Assembly (NCBI RefSeq): GCF_001424545.1
Contig: NZ_LMQL01000009.1
Span: forward strand, 392,822 to 456,821
DNA: 64,000 nt
Direction: 5' to 3'
Source of the DNA: Ramlibacter sp. Leaf400
Lineage (GTDB): Bacteria > Pseudomonadota > Gammaproteobacteria > Burkholderiales > Burkholderiaceae_C
Numbering within the stretch: position 1 is the first letter of the stretch; each line of letters starts with the position of its first letter. The notes under the pieces were generated by a model, which saw only the letters and a program-made list of their open reading frames with translations, was not told the DNA's origin and did no database searches. Positions 7,431 through 16,549 of the stretch are shown piece after piece. The position numbers were made by a program, and so were the translations under genes.

Positions 7431-10400
7431 TCAGGCCGTGACCGCTTCACGCTCCCTGGGCGCCGGCGGCGGTGCCGCGGCCGTGTCGATGCGGAAGGCG
7501 AAACGGTTCGGCGGATGGTCGGGCGGTCCCTGCTCGCGATCGAAGCGCACCTCCACCTCCCAGCCGGCGCGATCGGCCGAGATCGACAGCACCGCGAAGC
7601 CGTCGCCACGCTCGGGGCACCGGGTCTGGACGCTGCAGCTGTACTGCGCGCCCTCGTATGAGAACTCGAACACCTCGGTGCCCGCGAAGTCCTCCTCGAT
7701 GCCGTTGGCGAACGGATAGGGCGCATACAGCGCCGAGCTGTGCACCGAATGCGCGACGACCACTCCGGGCTCGCCCACCTTGCGGATCTCGATGCGGGCG
7801 AGGTTGGAGACGTGCGCATCCCCCGAGAGGAAGACCACGTCGTCCAGCCCGCGCCGGTGCACCCGGGCCAGCAGGCGGTGCAGCGAGGCCGGGAACCCGT
7901 CCCACGCGTCCGACCGGAGGGCCGCGGCCGCACCGGCGCCGCGCGTCTGCAGGTGGCGCGGAAGCACCATCGGCGCGGAGACGAAGAAGCGCGGCCCGGG
8001 CGTGCCCTTGTCCGCCAGCCACTCGTCCAGCGCCTGGGTCTGCTCGCAGCCCAGCATGCTGGCGCTGCCCACCGTGCCCGCGGTGCGCGGCGTGCGCGCC
8101 GTCCTCGCGTCCGCCCAGAAGAACGGCAGGCCGGCGGCGGGCTTCGCGTGCCACAAGGGCGCCTCGGGGTTCGCATCCTTGTCGCACTGGTTGCGCTGGA
8201 ATTCGCGGATGCCCCGCTCCTTCAGCCGCTCGGTCTCCTCCCTCCCATGGGCGCACGACGGGTCGGGCTCCCAGTTGTCGCCGATCTCGTGGTCGTCGGG
8301 CCGCATCACCGCCGGCAGCCGAGCCAGCACCGATCTCGGTCCGCGGGCGCCGAAGAAGGCTTCGTAGGAGATGCGATAGCGATCGTCCAGCCGCCGCGCA
8401 TCGAACAGGCCCGCCGTGGCATCGGCGTAGATCTGGTCGCCGGCCAGCACCAGGAATTCGGGCACCGACAGCGGCGGCGCGCCCTGCTCCCGCGCGACGC
8501 GCCGGCCTTCGAGCAGGGCCAGCAGGCGCAGCCAGGACGCGTCGCTGGGACCGGCCGGCGACTCCCACGGCGTGCGGGGAGGCGTGCGGTCCAGGATGTC
8601 GCCGGGGTACTGGCAGCTCGCCAGCGCGAAGCTTCTCGTGGAGGAATCCGCCGCCGAGGCCTCGCGGCGAGGCGGATGCAGCAGGCCCAGCCGGAGCTCG
8701 ACGCTGCTGGCGCTCTCCAGCGTGCGCCGCACGGCCTCGGCCATCGCCCGCGCGATGTTGCCGGCCAGGTCCTGCGAACCGTCGATGCCGGCCAGGGCCA
8801 CCGCAACTTCAGGATCGGCCGCCATCCCGGCCAGGCCGGCCAGCCCCTTGCCGCCGCCGACGCCGGCCTTCCTGTCGACCCGCGACGCCAGTTCGGAGCT
8901 GGGGCGGTCGACTTCGGGCTGGAGCGCCGCCGACTGGTTGTACAGGACGAGGACCAGGACCCCGCTGGCACCGGCCGGCGCGGTGTAGTGGCCCAGCTCG
9001 AAGGTGTAGCGCGTCGCCAGTTCGTTCGGCGACACCGGCCGCAGCGTCCGCCAGTCCACCAGCTCGCGCAGGTAGCCGGGCGTGGGCTCCACCGGCTGCC
9101 CCTGGTCGTCGACCGGCCGATAGCCATCCTCGTGCTGCACCACCGGCATCAGCAGCGCGGCGACGGGTGCTCCGTTCGCGCCTTCGTCGCCGAGCGAACA
9201 GCGCACCTTGCCGGCGAAAGGCGGCGGCAGGCGCACGCCATGGGCGGGGACGCAGGCCGAGAAGGTGATCCGCACGCCCGCCGGCTCCTGCACGACCGGG
9301 TTGAACGGCGTCTCCAGGTAGGCGTTCATCTCCTTGAGCATGGCCGCCGCGGGCCGGCCGATCAGCAGGTCCTGGTGCCCCGCCGGATACTCCTTGTGCA
9401 GGAAGGCGCGGGTGCTCTCGAAGCGGGCATCGCAGTCCGTCAGCACCTCGCGGAAGTGCACCGGCGTGCGCCTGGAGGCCAGGCCGTTCTGCCGGCCGTG
9501 CACGTGCATGATCGGGAACCGCAGCTTCTCGCGCAGCCGGTCGGGCCGCACGAAGTCGTTGAACCCCTCCCGCGTCGTGATCGCCCGCAGGCGCGCGAAG
9601 TGGACCGCCTGCGACACCGTCTCGATGCTCAGCGGACCGAAGTGGTCGTCGATGTGGTCCAGCATCCGGTCCGACAGGTTGGTGACGTTGAAATCGCGGC
9701 CGTAGAGCGCGTCCATGCGGTGGCGCGTGCCCACCCAGGGCGTGCGGCGCCAGGGCGGCCAGAACGGGTTCTCGCGGTCGAACTCCTCCTCGGGATAGGG
9801 CAGCGTGGCCAGCAGCCGGTCCATCAGCCGGTCCTTGTGCGCATGCCGGCCGGACGGCCGGAACTCGTAGTCGTGCAGCGGCAGGAAATGCCGCAGGTAC
9901 TGCATGGCGTAGGCGCGGAAGGTGTTGGCCGGCGTGAAGACCACGGCGGGCGCCACCTGCGACATCACCAGGCGCCGGATGCGGTTGGGCAGGTCCCGCC
10001 GCAGGTCCAGGAAGCGTTCGCGCGGCAGCTCCGATCCCAGCAGGGCCATGCCCAGCATCGCCGACCCCATGCAATGCGCGAACACGTCGATCTTCTCGGC
10101 GCCGGTCAGCGCGCAGACCTGGTGCACCGCCACGGGGATGTCCGACCGCCCGACCTTCTCGAAGGTCCACGGCTCCCTGGCGTGCGGCATGCCGGCGCTG
10201 GTGCGCAGGTCGGCGATCCAGACGTCGCGGCCGCGGTCCCAGAGGGTGCTGGCCACGTTGGGCCGCACCGAGTGGTGGGCGAACGTGGTGCCGCTCGCGC
10301 TGTAGCCATGGATGAGAAGGATGGGGGCCAGGACCGCCTCGAGCGCCGCGGGGTTCGCCCTCAGGGCGCGTGCCCGCCTCGTGGAGGAGTACGGGTAGTG

Positions 10401-13289
10401 CGTCAGCCGCACCATCACCGGCAGGCCGTTGCGCGGACGGCCGACGGGGAACTCGTGGATCTGCGGCGGCGCAAGCCCCGGCACGAACCCCGGAAGCCGC
10501 TGGATGTCGCGCGGCAGTGGCTCGTCCGGCAGCCTGAAGCTCCAGGCGTGGATGTGGAGCAGCATCCGGGTGAGGTACAGGCCCAGGCAGGCGACGTCGA
10601 CCAGCCCCTTGACGTGGTCCTGCTGCTGCACGATCCGGAACAGCGGAACCCGCTGGCGCGCCAGGAACCCGGTGTCCAGCTCGAGCACGGCGCCCTTCCT
10701 GTGCGCACGCGGGAAAGCCGTCAGCGTCACCTCCGACAACTGCCGCCAGGGATTGGCGCGACGCGAATAGGTCAGCTCCTTGCGGCCCTGGATCGCGGCG
10801 CCGGCGAACGATGCGGCCACGTACGCCTTCGCCGTGGAGGCGAGCACCTTCTCGACCTCGAGGTCGTACTCGAGCAGGCGGGCCCCGCCCGCCCGTGAAC
10901 TCAGGGCCCACAGGCTCCTGGCGCGGTCGAGCACCTCCCGCGGAAAGCTCTTGGCGTCCTCGGTTGCGGGCGCCTCGCCCTTCCATCGGTCGATGACCCA
11001 GAGCACGGAGTCGCGAAGGCCGCGGTTGCGCAGCCAGGCCCACAAGCCCTGCCAGCGGCGTGCCGCCACCGTCGTCGGCTTGTGGCTGAACGCGCGCAGC
11101 GTGCCCTTCACCGACGCGATCAGCAGGGCGTCCTTGTCCTGCGGCTCGATGTCCTCGGGCGGCGGCGCCGCGAAGATCCGCAGCCGCCCCTGGGCGGGCT
11201 GCACCCGCAGCGTGGCGGCGGCCGTTCCCGACGTCAGGTGCCTGATCGCGATCGGGTCGAAGCGCAAGGTCAGTTCGACGTGCGCTTGCGCCGGGCCGTG
11301 ACCCTCGAAGCCGCGCAGGATGACCGGGCCGGACAGGCGTTCGACCACTTCGATCAGGGTGTCGCGCGGCGGTTCGATCCGCGCGGGCCGCTTGAAGTAC
11401 GGGCGATCGCCGATGTCGTCCTTGCGCGTGGGATCCGCCGTGTAGCCCCACCCGGTGCGCAGCTGTCCCACCGCGCGCAGCGCCAGGCTGGCGATCGTCA
11501 GCGCCGGGTTGATGCCCAGCGAGGCGGGCACGATGGAGCCGTCGAGGACGACAAGCCCTTCGTGGACCGCACGCTTGTCGTCCGCCGCGGCGTCGAACAC
11601 CCGCCCCCACTCGTCCACGACACCGGAATGAGCGTCGTCCCCCATCGGGCAGCCGCCCAGCGGGTGCACCGTCAGCAGCGGTCCGGTCTCGCCGCCCAGC
11701 AGGTCGTTGAGCTTGTCGGGCAGCAGCTGCCACATCGGGTTGGGCAACGCGCGGGCGCCCGAGGCCTTCAACAGCGCTTCGAACCGGCGGTGCCGCGCCA
11801 GCAGCGGCGGGTCGTTGCGCAGCGTCGGCCACTGCAGGGTCGCCGCGCCATCCCCGTTGTCCCACCCGGTGCCCGTATTGAGCTTCATCACGCCGTCCGC
11901 GCTGTCGTGGCCGATGATGGCCACCATCAGCGTGTGGCGGACCGCGCGGTCGTCGACGGCGCAGGCATCGCGCGTGCGCGGCCCGTGCTCCCGCTCGTCG
12001 GCTTCGCCCAGCAGGTGGATCGCGGCCGCCGTGGTGACGCTCTGCTCGAGCAGCACGCGCAGCGGTCCGGGCACGGACAGGTCCTGCAGGAGCATGTCGT
12101 CCTCCGTGCCCCGCAGGTCGACCATCCCCGTGATGGTCGGGCCCACCCGGTCTTCGGGCCGGACCGAGCCGGGCTCGCGGTCCTCGTCGCCGGCGCAATT
12201 GGCCTCCTCCCTGCCGCGGTAGGCGGCAGCAATCAGGTCGCCGTTGGACGATACCTGGTGGCCGAGCTTGTGGGACAGCCGCAGGCCTTCGCCCTGCGAG
12301 CGCAGCAGGATCTCGGTCGAGCCGAACGTTCCGGCCGCCAGCACGACGCGTCGCGCGCGCAGGATCGTCGGGGCGCCCTGCCGGCGGCGAAGCGGCTGGT
12401 CGGTGTGGACCACGTGCAGTTGCCAGACGGTCTGCTTGCGCGAGTCCAGCGCCTTGTCGATCTTCAGCACCGTCGCGCCGGTGAACAGCTGGGCACCACG
12501 CTGCCGCGCCTGCGCCAGCAGCGTCACGTCGAGCGAGACCTTGGCGTTGTGGTTGCAGCCGGTGGCGCAATCGCCGCAGCGCACGCACGCATCGATGCGC
12601 ACACCCGCCGGCGTGAGGAAGTCCCTGGCGGGCGCCTTCGTCAGCGCCACCGTGATCGGCAGGGGCACCACATCCTTGCGCCCGAGGAAGCTGCCCAGCG
12701 CCTGGTACTTGCGGGGCTCCGGTCCCTCGGACACCACCGTCTGCGACGCGCCCAGGCGCTTGCGCAGGTCGCCCGCGAGCCCGAACAGCGCATCGACGGT
12801 CGCGCCCTGGCGGAAAGCCGCCGGCCAGCGCCCGGAGTCGAAGACCTCCTTCCTCGGCATCGCCATCACGCCGGCGTTGATCAGCGAGCCGCCGCCCAGT
12901 CCGTTGCCCACCACGGCGCACAGGTCCTCGCCGATGCGCAGGTCGAACAGGCCATCGCGGCGGCCGCGCGCATGGTGCTTGTCCTTGGTGGAGAAGCGCA
13001 CGTGGCCCGGGAGTTCGGCCATGCGCGACGGGAACGATCCGGGCAGGTGCTCGTTGCCGCGCTCCAGCACGCAGATGCGCAGCTTCCCGCGCGTCCTGGC
13101 CAGCTCCGCGGCGGCCACGGCGCCGCCGTAGCCGGTGCCGACGATCACCACGTCGAAGTCGATGTCGTCCGCCGTTCGCTCGGCATCGCCCTCCAGCAAG
13201 GCCGCCAGCGTTTCGAACCCCTGCGAGAGCCAGCGGGTGGCCCGTTTTTCGGGCGTGCCCTCAGGGCTGGACGGTGATGCCTGGCTCAT
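7431..13289 (-). CDS. triple-fusion enzyme: GMC oxidoreductase, alpha/beta-hydrolase, PhoD-like phosphatase
   Basis: 1952 residues in one uninterrupted frame. Part 1 (about 40-640) is a cholesterol-oxidase-like GMC flavoprotein: FAD motif GTGYGG at 51-56, a CVRCGDCATGC cluster near 238, and the C-terminal GMC block HPLGGCPMGDDAHSG near 550. After a segment without recognised motifs, an alpha/beta-hydrolase (about 985-1290) shows IHGYSASG near 992 and the elbow AHCMGSA near 1072, with Cys where Ser is usual. Part 3 (about 1550-1950) is PhoD-like: SFALASCQYPGD, VLAGDQIYADA, MRPDDHEIGDNW and FLSGDAHVSN, all metal-ligand motifs. No signal peptide or membrane segment is evident. AAGGAG stands 9 bases before ATG 13289, and the start overlaps the kinase gene by 29 bases, so the two are translationally linked. 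Lipid or sterol chemistry is plausible but unproven. Confidence 0.88.
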   Translation of the reverse strand: MSQASPSSPEGTPEKRATRWLSQGFETLAALLEGDAERTADDIDFDVVIVGTGYGGAVAAAELARTRGKLRICVLERGNEHLPGSFPSRMAELPGHVRFSTKDKHHARGRRDGLFDLRIGEDLCAVVGNGLGGGSLINAGVMAMPRKEVFDSGRWPAAFRQGATVDALFGLAGDLRKRLGASQTVVSEGPEPRKYQALGSFLGRKDVVPLPITVALTKAPARDFLTPAGVRIDACVRCGDCATGCNHNAKVSLDVTLLAQARQRGAQLFTGATVLKIDKALDSRKQTVWQLHVVHTDQPLRRRQGAPTILRARRVVLAAGTFGSTEILLRSQGEGLRLSHKLGHQVSSNGDLIAAAYRGREEANCAGDEDREPGSVRPEDRVGPTITGMVDLRGTEDDMLLQDLSVPGPLRVLLEQSVTTAAAIHLLGEADEREHGPRTRDACAVDDRAVRHTLMVAIIGHDSADGVMKLNTGTGWDNGDGAATLQWPTLRNDPPLLARHRRFEALLKASGARALPNPMWQLLPDKLNDLLGGETGPLLTVHPLGGCPMGDDAHSGVVDEWGRVFDAAADDKRAVHEGLVVLDGSIVPASLGINPALTIASLALRAVGQLRTGWGYTADPTRKDDIGDRPYFKRPARIEPPRDTLIEVVERLSGPVILRGFEGHGPAQAHVELTLRFDPIAIRHLTSGTAAATLRVQPAQGRLRIFAAPPPEDIEPQDKDALLIASVKGTLRAFSHKPTTVAARRWQGLWAWLRNRGLRDSVLWVIDRWKGEAPATEDAKSFPREVLDRARSLWALSSRAGGARLLEYDLEVEKVLASTAKAYVAASFAGAAIQGRKELTYSRRANPWRQLSEVTLTAFPRAHRKGAVLELDTGFLARQRVPLFRIVQQQDHVKGLVDVACLGLYLTRMLLHIHAWSFRLPDEPLPRDIQRLPGFVPGLAPPQIHEFPVGRPRNGLPVMVRLTHYPYSSTRRARALRANPAALEAVLAPILLIHGYSASGTTFAHHSVRPNVASTLWDRGRDVWIADLRTSAGMPHAREPWTFEKVGRSDIPVAVHQVCALTGAEKIDVFAHCMGSAMLGMALLGSELPRERFLDLRRDLPNRIRRLVMSQVAPAVVFTPANTFRAYAMQYLRHFLPLHDYEFRPSGRHAHKDRLMDRLLATLPYPEEEFDRENPFWPPWRRTPWVGTRHRMDALYGRDFNVTNLSDRMLDHIDDHFGPLSIETVSQAVHFARLRAITTREGFNDFVRPDRLREKLRFPIMHVHGRQNGLASRRTPVHFREVLTDCDARFESTRAFLHKEYPAGHQDLLIGRPAAAMLKEMNAYLETPFNPVVQEPAGVRITFSACVPAHGVRLPPPFAGKVRCSLGDEGANGAPVAALLMPVVQHEDGYRPVDDQGQPVEPTPGYLRELVDWRTLRPVSPNELATRYTFELGHYTAPAGASGVLVLVLYNQSAALQPEVDRPSSELASRVDRKAGVGGGKGLAGLAGMAADPEVAVALAGIDGSQDLAGNIARAMAEAVRRTLESASSVELRLGLLHPPRREASAADSSTRSFALASCQYPGDILDRTPPRTPWESPAGPSDASWLRLLALLEGRRVAREQGAPPLSVPEFLVLAGDQIYADATAGLFDARRLDDRYRISYEAFFGARGPRSVLARLPAVMRPDDHEIGDNWEPDPSCAHGREETERLKERGIREFQRNQCDKDANPEAPLWHAKPAAGLPFFWADARTARTPRTAGTVGSASMLGCEQTQALDEWLADKGTPGPRFFVSAPMVLPRHLQTRGAGAAAALRSDAWDGFPASLHRLLARVHRRGLDDVVFLSGDAHVSNLARIEIRKVGEPGVVVAHSVHSSALYAPYPFANGIEEDFAGTEVFEFSYEGAQYSCSVQTRCPERGDGFAVLSISADRAGWEVEVRFDREQGPPDHPPNRFAFRIDTAAAPPPAPREREAVTA

Positions 13290-15072
13290 GGCGTGTGCTC
13301 CTTGCGTGGACTTCGTGCGTGATCGCCTGGTGCAATGCCTGCGGCGCCACGGGCTTGTGCAGCAGCGCGATGCCGCCGTCGTGCGCGTCCTTGATGCGGT
13401 CGGGCGCGGTGTCGCCGCTGATCAGGATGGCCGGCACGCCGGGGTGCAGGGCGCGCAGCCGTTCGATGGCCTCGATGCCGCTCTCCTGCCCCCTCAGCCT
13501 CAGGTCCACGAGCAGGATGTCAGGCGCCATGGACTCGCACTGCGCGACGGCTTCGGCGACGGAACCCGCCAGGCGCACCTGGCAGCCGTAGGCCTGCAGC
13601 AGGGTTTCCATGCCCTTGCGCACGGCCTCCTCGTCGTCCAGCACCAGGACCCGCGTTCCGGCCAGCGATTCGCCCCGGGGCGCTGCGTCCGGGGGCCCCC
13701 CCGCGCCCGGCGGGGCCGCGGGCGCCGGCCGGCCCCGGGGCACCCTCACGTCGAACCGCGTCCCGATGCCCGGGGCCGACCGCAGGTCGATGGTGAGGGC
13801 CAGCAGCTGGGCCAGCCGGCGCACGATCGACAGCCCCAGCCCCAGCCCGCGCGAGCGGTCGCGCTCCGGGTTGTGCAGCTGGTAGAACTCCTCGAACACG
13901 CGCTGGTGCTCGGCCTCGGGGATGCCGATCCCCGTGTCCTCCACGCTGACCTGCCAATGGGCGGCGTCGGCCGCCGAGACGCGGACCGCGACCTGGCCGC
14001 CCGGCGTGTACTTGATCGCGTTCTCCACCAGGTTGCGCAGGATGCGGGCGAGCAGGACTTCGTCGGTCTCGCACCGGGCGTCCGGCGGGCAGTCGACCTC
14101 GAGATGCAGGTGCTTGGCACGCGCCAGTTCGGCGTACTCGTCGTGCAGGCGCTCCAGGAAGCCGGACAGGGAGAAGGTGGTCGGGTTCACCGGCACCACC
14201 CCGGCGTCGAGCTTGGAAACGTCGAGCAGCGCGTCGATCTGCGCGCTGAGCGCCTGCAGGGCCGTGTCCATGTGGTTGGCGATCTGGCGAGTGGGCTCAT
14301 CCAGCGGCCGCATGGTCAGGGCTGCGCCGAACAGCGACAGCGTGTGCATCGGCTGGCGCAGGTCGTGGCTGGCGGAAGCCAGGAAGCGCGTCTTGGCGCG
14401 GTTGGCGGCCTCAGCCTCGTCGAGCGCCGAGCGCAGCTGCCGGTTGAGCACCACCTGCTCCTGGCGGATGTCGAACGACGACTTCAGCAGGCGGAAGGTG
14501 TCCTGCGCGAGCTGGTACATCAGGCCACCGAAGACCAGCACCAGCGCGGCGATGAAGAACTCGACCCAGCGGTGCGCGGCGCCCGGCGCGCCCAGCGCCC
14601 ACATGGCGCTCAGCAGCACCAGGGTCGGCCCGACGAACGCCACGAACACCGGCCGGTAGCCGCCGGTGGTGGCGACCGAGCCGGCGCACAGGGTCAGGAG
14701 CAGGATGGACTGCACTGCGCGCTCGGGCGTGTCCAGCGCCACCGCGAAACCGATCGAGGTCCCCTGCACCACCCCGTTGACGCCGCTCATGAGCACGGCG
14801 ATGCGCAGCTTGACGTCCAGGCTGTGCGAAGCCTGGGGCAGGCCCCCCAGCACCTTCCAGCGCAGGGCCAGCACCAGCGTCGCCGCGGCCAGCCAGATCC
14901 AGGGGAGCGAGCCGCCGAGCTGGTTCCACGCCATGGCGGCCAGCAGCAGCGAGGACAGGAACACCGGGACGGGGACGCGCCGCGCCTCGCGGGCGAACAG
15001 CTCGATCAACTCCTGGGCGAGCTCCGGGCCGATGCGCTCGGATCCGATGCCCGCCGGGCGCTTGAGGTGCAT
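13261..15072 (-). CDS. membrane hybrid histidine kinase with C-terminal receiver
   Basis: 603 residues. Five or six membrane segments (about 35-205) form the input region, with no periplasmic loop of size. A short coil follows, then the HisKA domain with H-box ASASHDLRQPMHTL (about 245) and the ATPase domain with N-box NLVENAIKYTP, G1 DTGIGIPEAE and G2 GLGLGLSIV. An Ala/Pro/Gly linker joins it to a receiver domain (about 475-590) with VLVLDDEE, phospho-Asp in LLVDLRLRG and the Lys in LLHKPV. The HDLRQP-type H-box is common in bacterial hybrid kinases of this class. It sits 7 bp after the response regulator gene and overlaps the fusion-enzyme gene. Its signal is unknown. Confidence 0.93.
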   Translation of the reverse strand: MHLKRPAGIGSERIGPELAQELIELFAREARRVPVPVFLSSLLLAAMAWNQLGGSLPWIWLAAATLVLALRWKVLGGLPQASHSLDVKLRIAVLMSGVNGVVQGTSIGFAVALDTPERAVQSILLLTLCAGSVATTGGYRPVFVAFVGPTLVLLSAMWALGAPGAAHRWVEFFIAALVLVFGGLMYQLAQDTFRLLKSSFDIRQEQVVLNRQLRSALDEAEAANRAKTRFLASASHDLRQPMHTLSLFGAALTMRPLDEPTRQIANHMDTALQALSAQIDALLDVSKLDAGVVPVNPTTFSLSGFLERLHDEYAELARAKHLHLEVDCPPDARCETDEVLLARILRNLVENAIKYTPGGQVAVRVSAADAAHWQVSVEDTGIGIPEAEHQRVFEEFYQLHNPERDRSRGLGLGLSIVRRLAQLLALTIDLRSAPGIGTRFDVRVPRGRPAPAAPPGAGGPPDAAPRGESLAGTRVLVLDDEEAVRKGMETLLQAYGCQVRLAGSVAEAVAQCESMAPDILLVDLRLRGQESGIEAIERLRALHPGVPAILISGDTAPDRIKDAHDGGIALLHKPVAPQALHQAITHEVHARSTRHEPGITVQP

Positions 15073-15079
15073 CCCGGCC

Positions 15080-15727
15080 TCACGCGGGCACGCCGTCGAA
15101 GAGATGCAGCTCGTGGACCCGGTACATGGCCTGGGCCCGCGAGTTGACGCCCAGGGCCTGGTAGATGGCCCACAGATGGGCCTTGACCGTGCCCTCCGCG
15201 ATGCTGAGCTCGCGCGCGATCACCTTGTTGGCCTTGCCCTGCAGCAGGCACTTGAGCACGGCCAGCTGGCGGCCGCTGAACTCGGGCGTGCCGCCCGCCT
15301 TCGAGGCGGGCGTCGCGGGAGCCGGCGCGCCCGCGGCCGTCAATGCGGCCCGCGGCAGGTAGATGCCATTGGCCAGCACCAGCCGCAAGGCCTGGATGGT
15401 GAGCGAGGCATCGGTGGTCTTGGGGATGTAGCCGGCGGCGCCCGCATCGACGGCGCTGCGAATCAGCAGCGGGTCCTCGTCGCCGGAGACCACCACCACC
15501 GAGGCGCCTTCGTGCGCGGCCTTGACCTGCCGCAACGCCTCGAGCCGGCTCGTGCCCGGCAGGTTCATGTCCAGCAGGATCAGGTCGGGTGCATCGGCGG
15601 CGGGCAGCGCGACGGCTTCGGACACGCTGCCGGCATCGGAGATCCGCACGCCCGGCTCCAGCGCCGTCAGGAGAGTCTTGAGCCCTTCCCGGAACAGCGG
15701 ATGGTCGTCGACGATCAGTATGTGCAT
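15080..15727 (-). CDS. NarL/LuxR-type response regulator
   Basis: 215 residues. The receiver domain (1-120) begins MHILIVDDHPLFREGL, with phospho-Asp in LILLDMNLPG (about 53) and Lys in GYIPKTTDA (about 104). An Ala/Pro linker leads to a LuxR-type HTH (about 150-205) with LSIAEGTVKAHLWAIYQALGV. It is first in the operon with the hybrid kinase and the triple-fusion enzyme and is the likely partner of that kinase. A sigma70-like promoter and four CTAAAC boxes lie just upstream, so autoregulation is likely. Confidence 0.94.
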   Translation of the reverse strand: MHILIVDDHPLFREGLKTLLTALEPGVRISDAGSVSEAVALPAADAPDLILLDMNLPGTSRLEALRQVKAAHEGASVVVVSGDEDPLLIRSAVDAGAAGYIPKTTDASLTIQALRLVLANGIYLPRAALTAAGAPAPATPASKAGGTPEFSGRQLAVLKCLLQGKANKVIARELSIAEGTVKAHLWAIYQALGVNSRAQAMYRVHELHLFDGVPA

Positions 15728-15759
15728 CGCGAACCTCGATGCCCGTCAGGGGCCCACCC

Positions 15760-15788
15760 ACTATAGGCAGCGCACCCCGAATGAACAA
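15760..15788 (-). promoter_or_regulatory. sigma70-like promoter of the two-component/fusion operon
   Basis: On the minus strand: -35 TTGTTC (15788-15783), 17-bp spacer, -10 TATAGT (15765-15760, five of six matches to consensus). The start site is predicted near 15753, 26 bases before the regulator ATG. The weak -35 is what an activator-dependent promoter would have. Confidence 0.6.
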
Positions 15789-15854
15789 CTAAACGTTCGG
15801 CCCGACCAGCTGAACCGGTTTAGTCGACTCGCCTAAACCCGCAACCCGCTAAAC
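15789..15854. promoter_or_regulatory. four CTAAAC/GTTTAG boxes upstream of the response regulator
   Basis: The hexamer occurs at 15789-15794, 15818-15823 (opposite orientation), 15833-15838 and 15849-15854. The nearest copy abuts the -35 element and the others run to about -100 relative to the predicted start. Such clustering suggests binding by a dimeric regulator, most simply the response regulator itself. This is inference from position; the hexamer matches no motif I know by name. Confidence 0.5.
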
Positions 15855-16032
15855 CTTCACCGATACCGGCAGCCTTCCGGCTGGCCGTCGGTGGCATTGC
15901 GGATCGAGGGGCGACTTCCATACTTCGCCGCGTCTCACACGATCCCATGGTGATTCGCACCAGGGCGGACGGACGGGCGTTGAGCGGCCCGCCATCGTCC
16001 GGATCTCAACCCCCCGCTCAAAGGAGATCGAC

Positions 16033-16413
16033 ATGAACCGCAATCTCGCCTCTACGCTGATCGTCACGGGAACCGCCGCCGCCGCGCTGGCCCTCGCCGC
16101 GATGAGCACCGTGGCCCACGCCGACGACATCACGATTGACCCCAACCCCTTCGTGAGCACCAAGAGCCGCGCGCAAGTGCGGGCCGAGGTGATCGGCCGG
16201 GCCGAGGAAATCCGGATGGCGCATGCGGAAGCGCCGATGGAGATGAACCGGGCTCCGTTCAGGAGCACCCTCACCCGCGCCCAGGTGCGGGAAGAGTACA
16301 TGGCCTCTCGCAACGAAGTGAAGGCCTTCACCAGCGAAGACAGCGGCTCGGCCTACCTCGCCTCGCGCCAGCCGCGCCGCAGCGATGTGATGATGGCCGG
16401 CACGGAGCGCTGA
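16033..16413 (+). CDS. exported DUF4148-like protein
   Basis: 126 residues with a Sec signal peptide (cleavage after VAHA, about residue 30). The mature part has two similar segments, each with SRAQVRAEV or TRAQVREEY, typical of the DUF4148 family that is abundant and functionally unknown in Burkholderiales. AGGAG lies 8 bases before the ATG. It is divergent from the two-component operon over a 305-bp gap; on its own side of the gap no clear -35/-10 pair could be picked out. Confidence 0.8.
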   Translation: MNRNLASTLIVTGTAAAALALAAMSTVAHADDITIDPNPFVSTKSRAQVRAEVIGRAEEIRMAHAEAPMEMNRAPFRSTLTRAQVREEYMASRNEVKAFTSEDSGSAYLASRQPRRSDVMMAGTER

Positions 16414-16549
16414 ACGCATGACGCGTCCAGCCAAACTCCAGAAACGAGCTCCCGCGATGCCGGCGACCTGACGTCGTCTTGAAGTCCCGCCGCGCCTGCG
16501 TCCACCCGAGGGCACCCCACGTGCCACCGGGTCGGTCCAGGCGCGGTTT

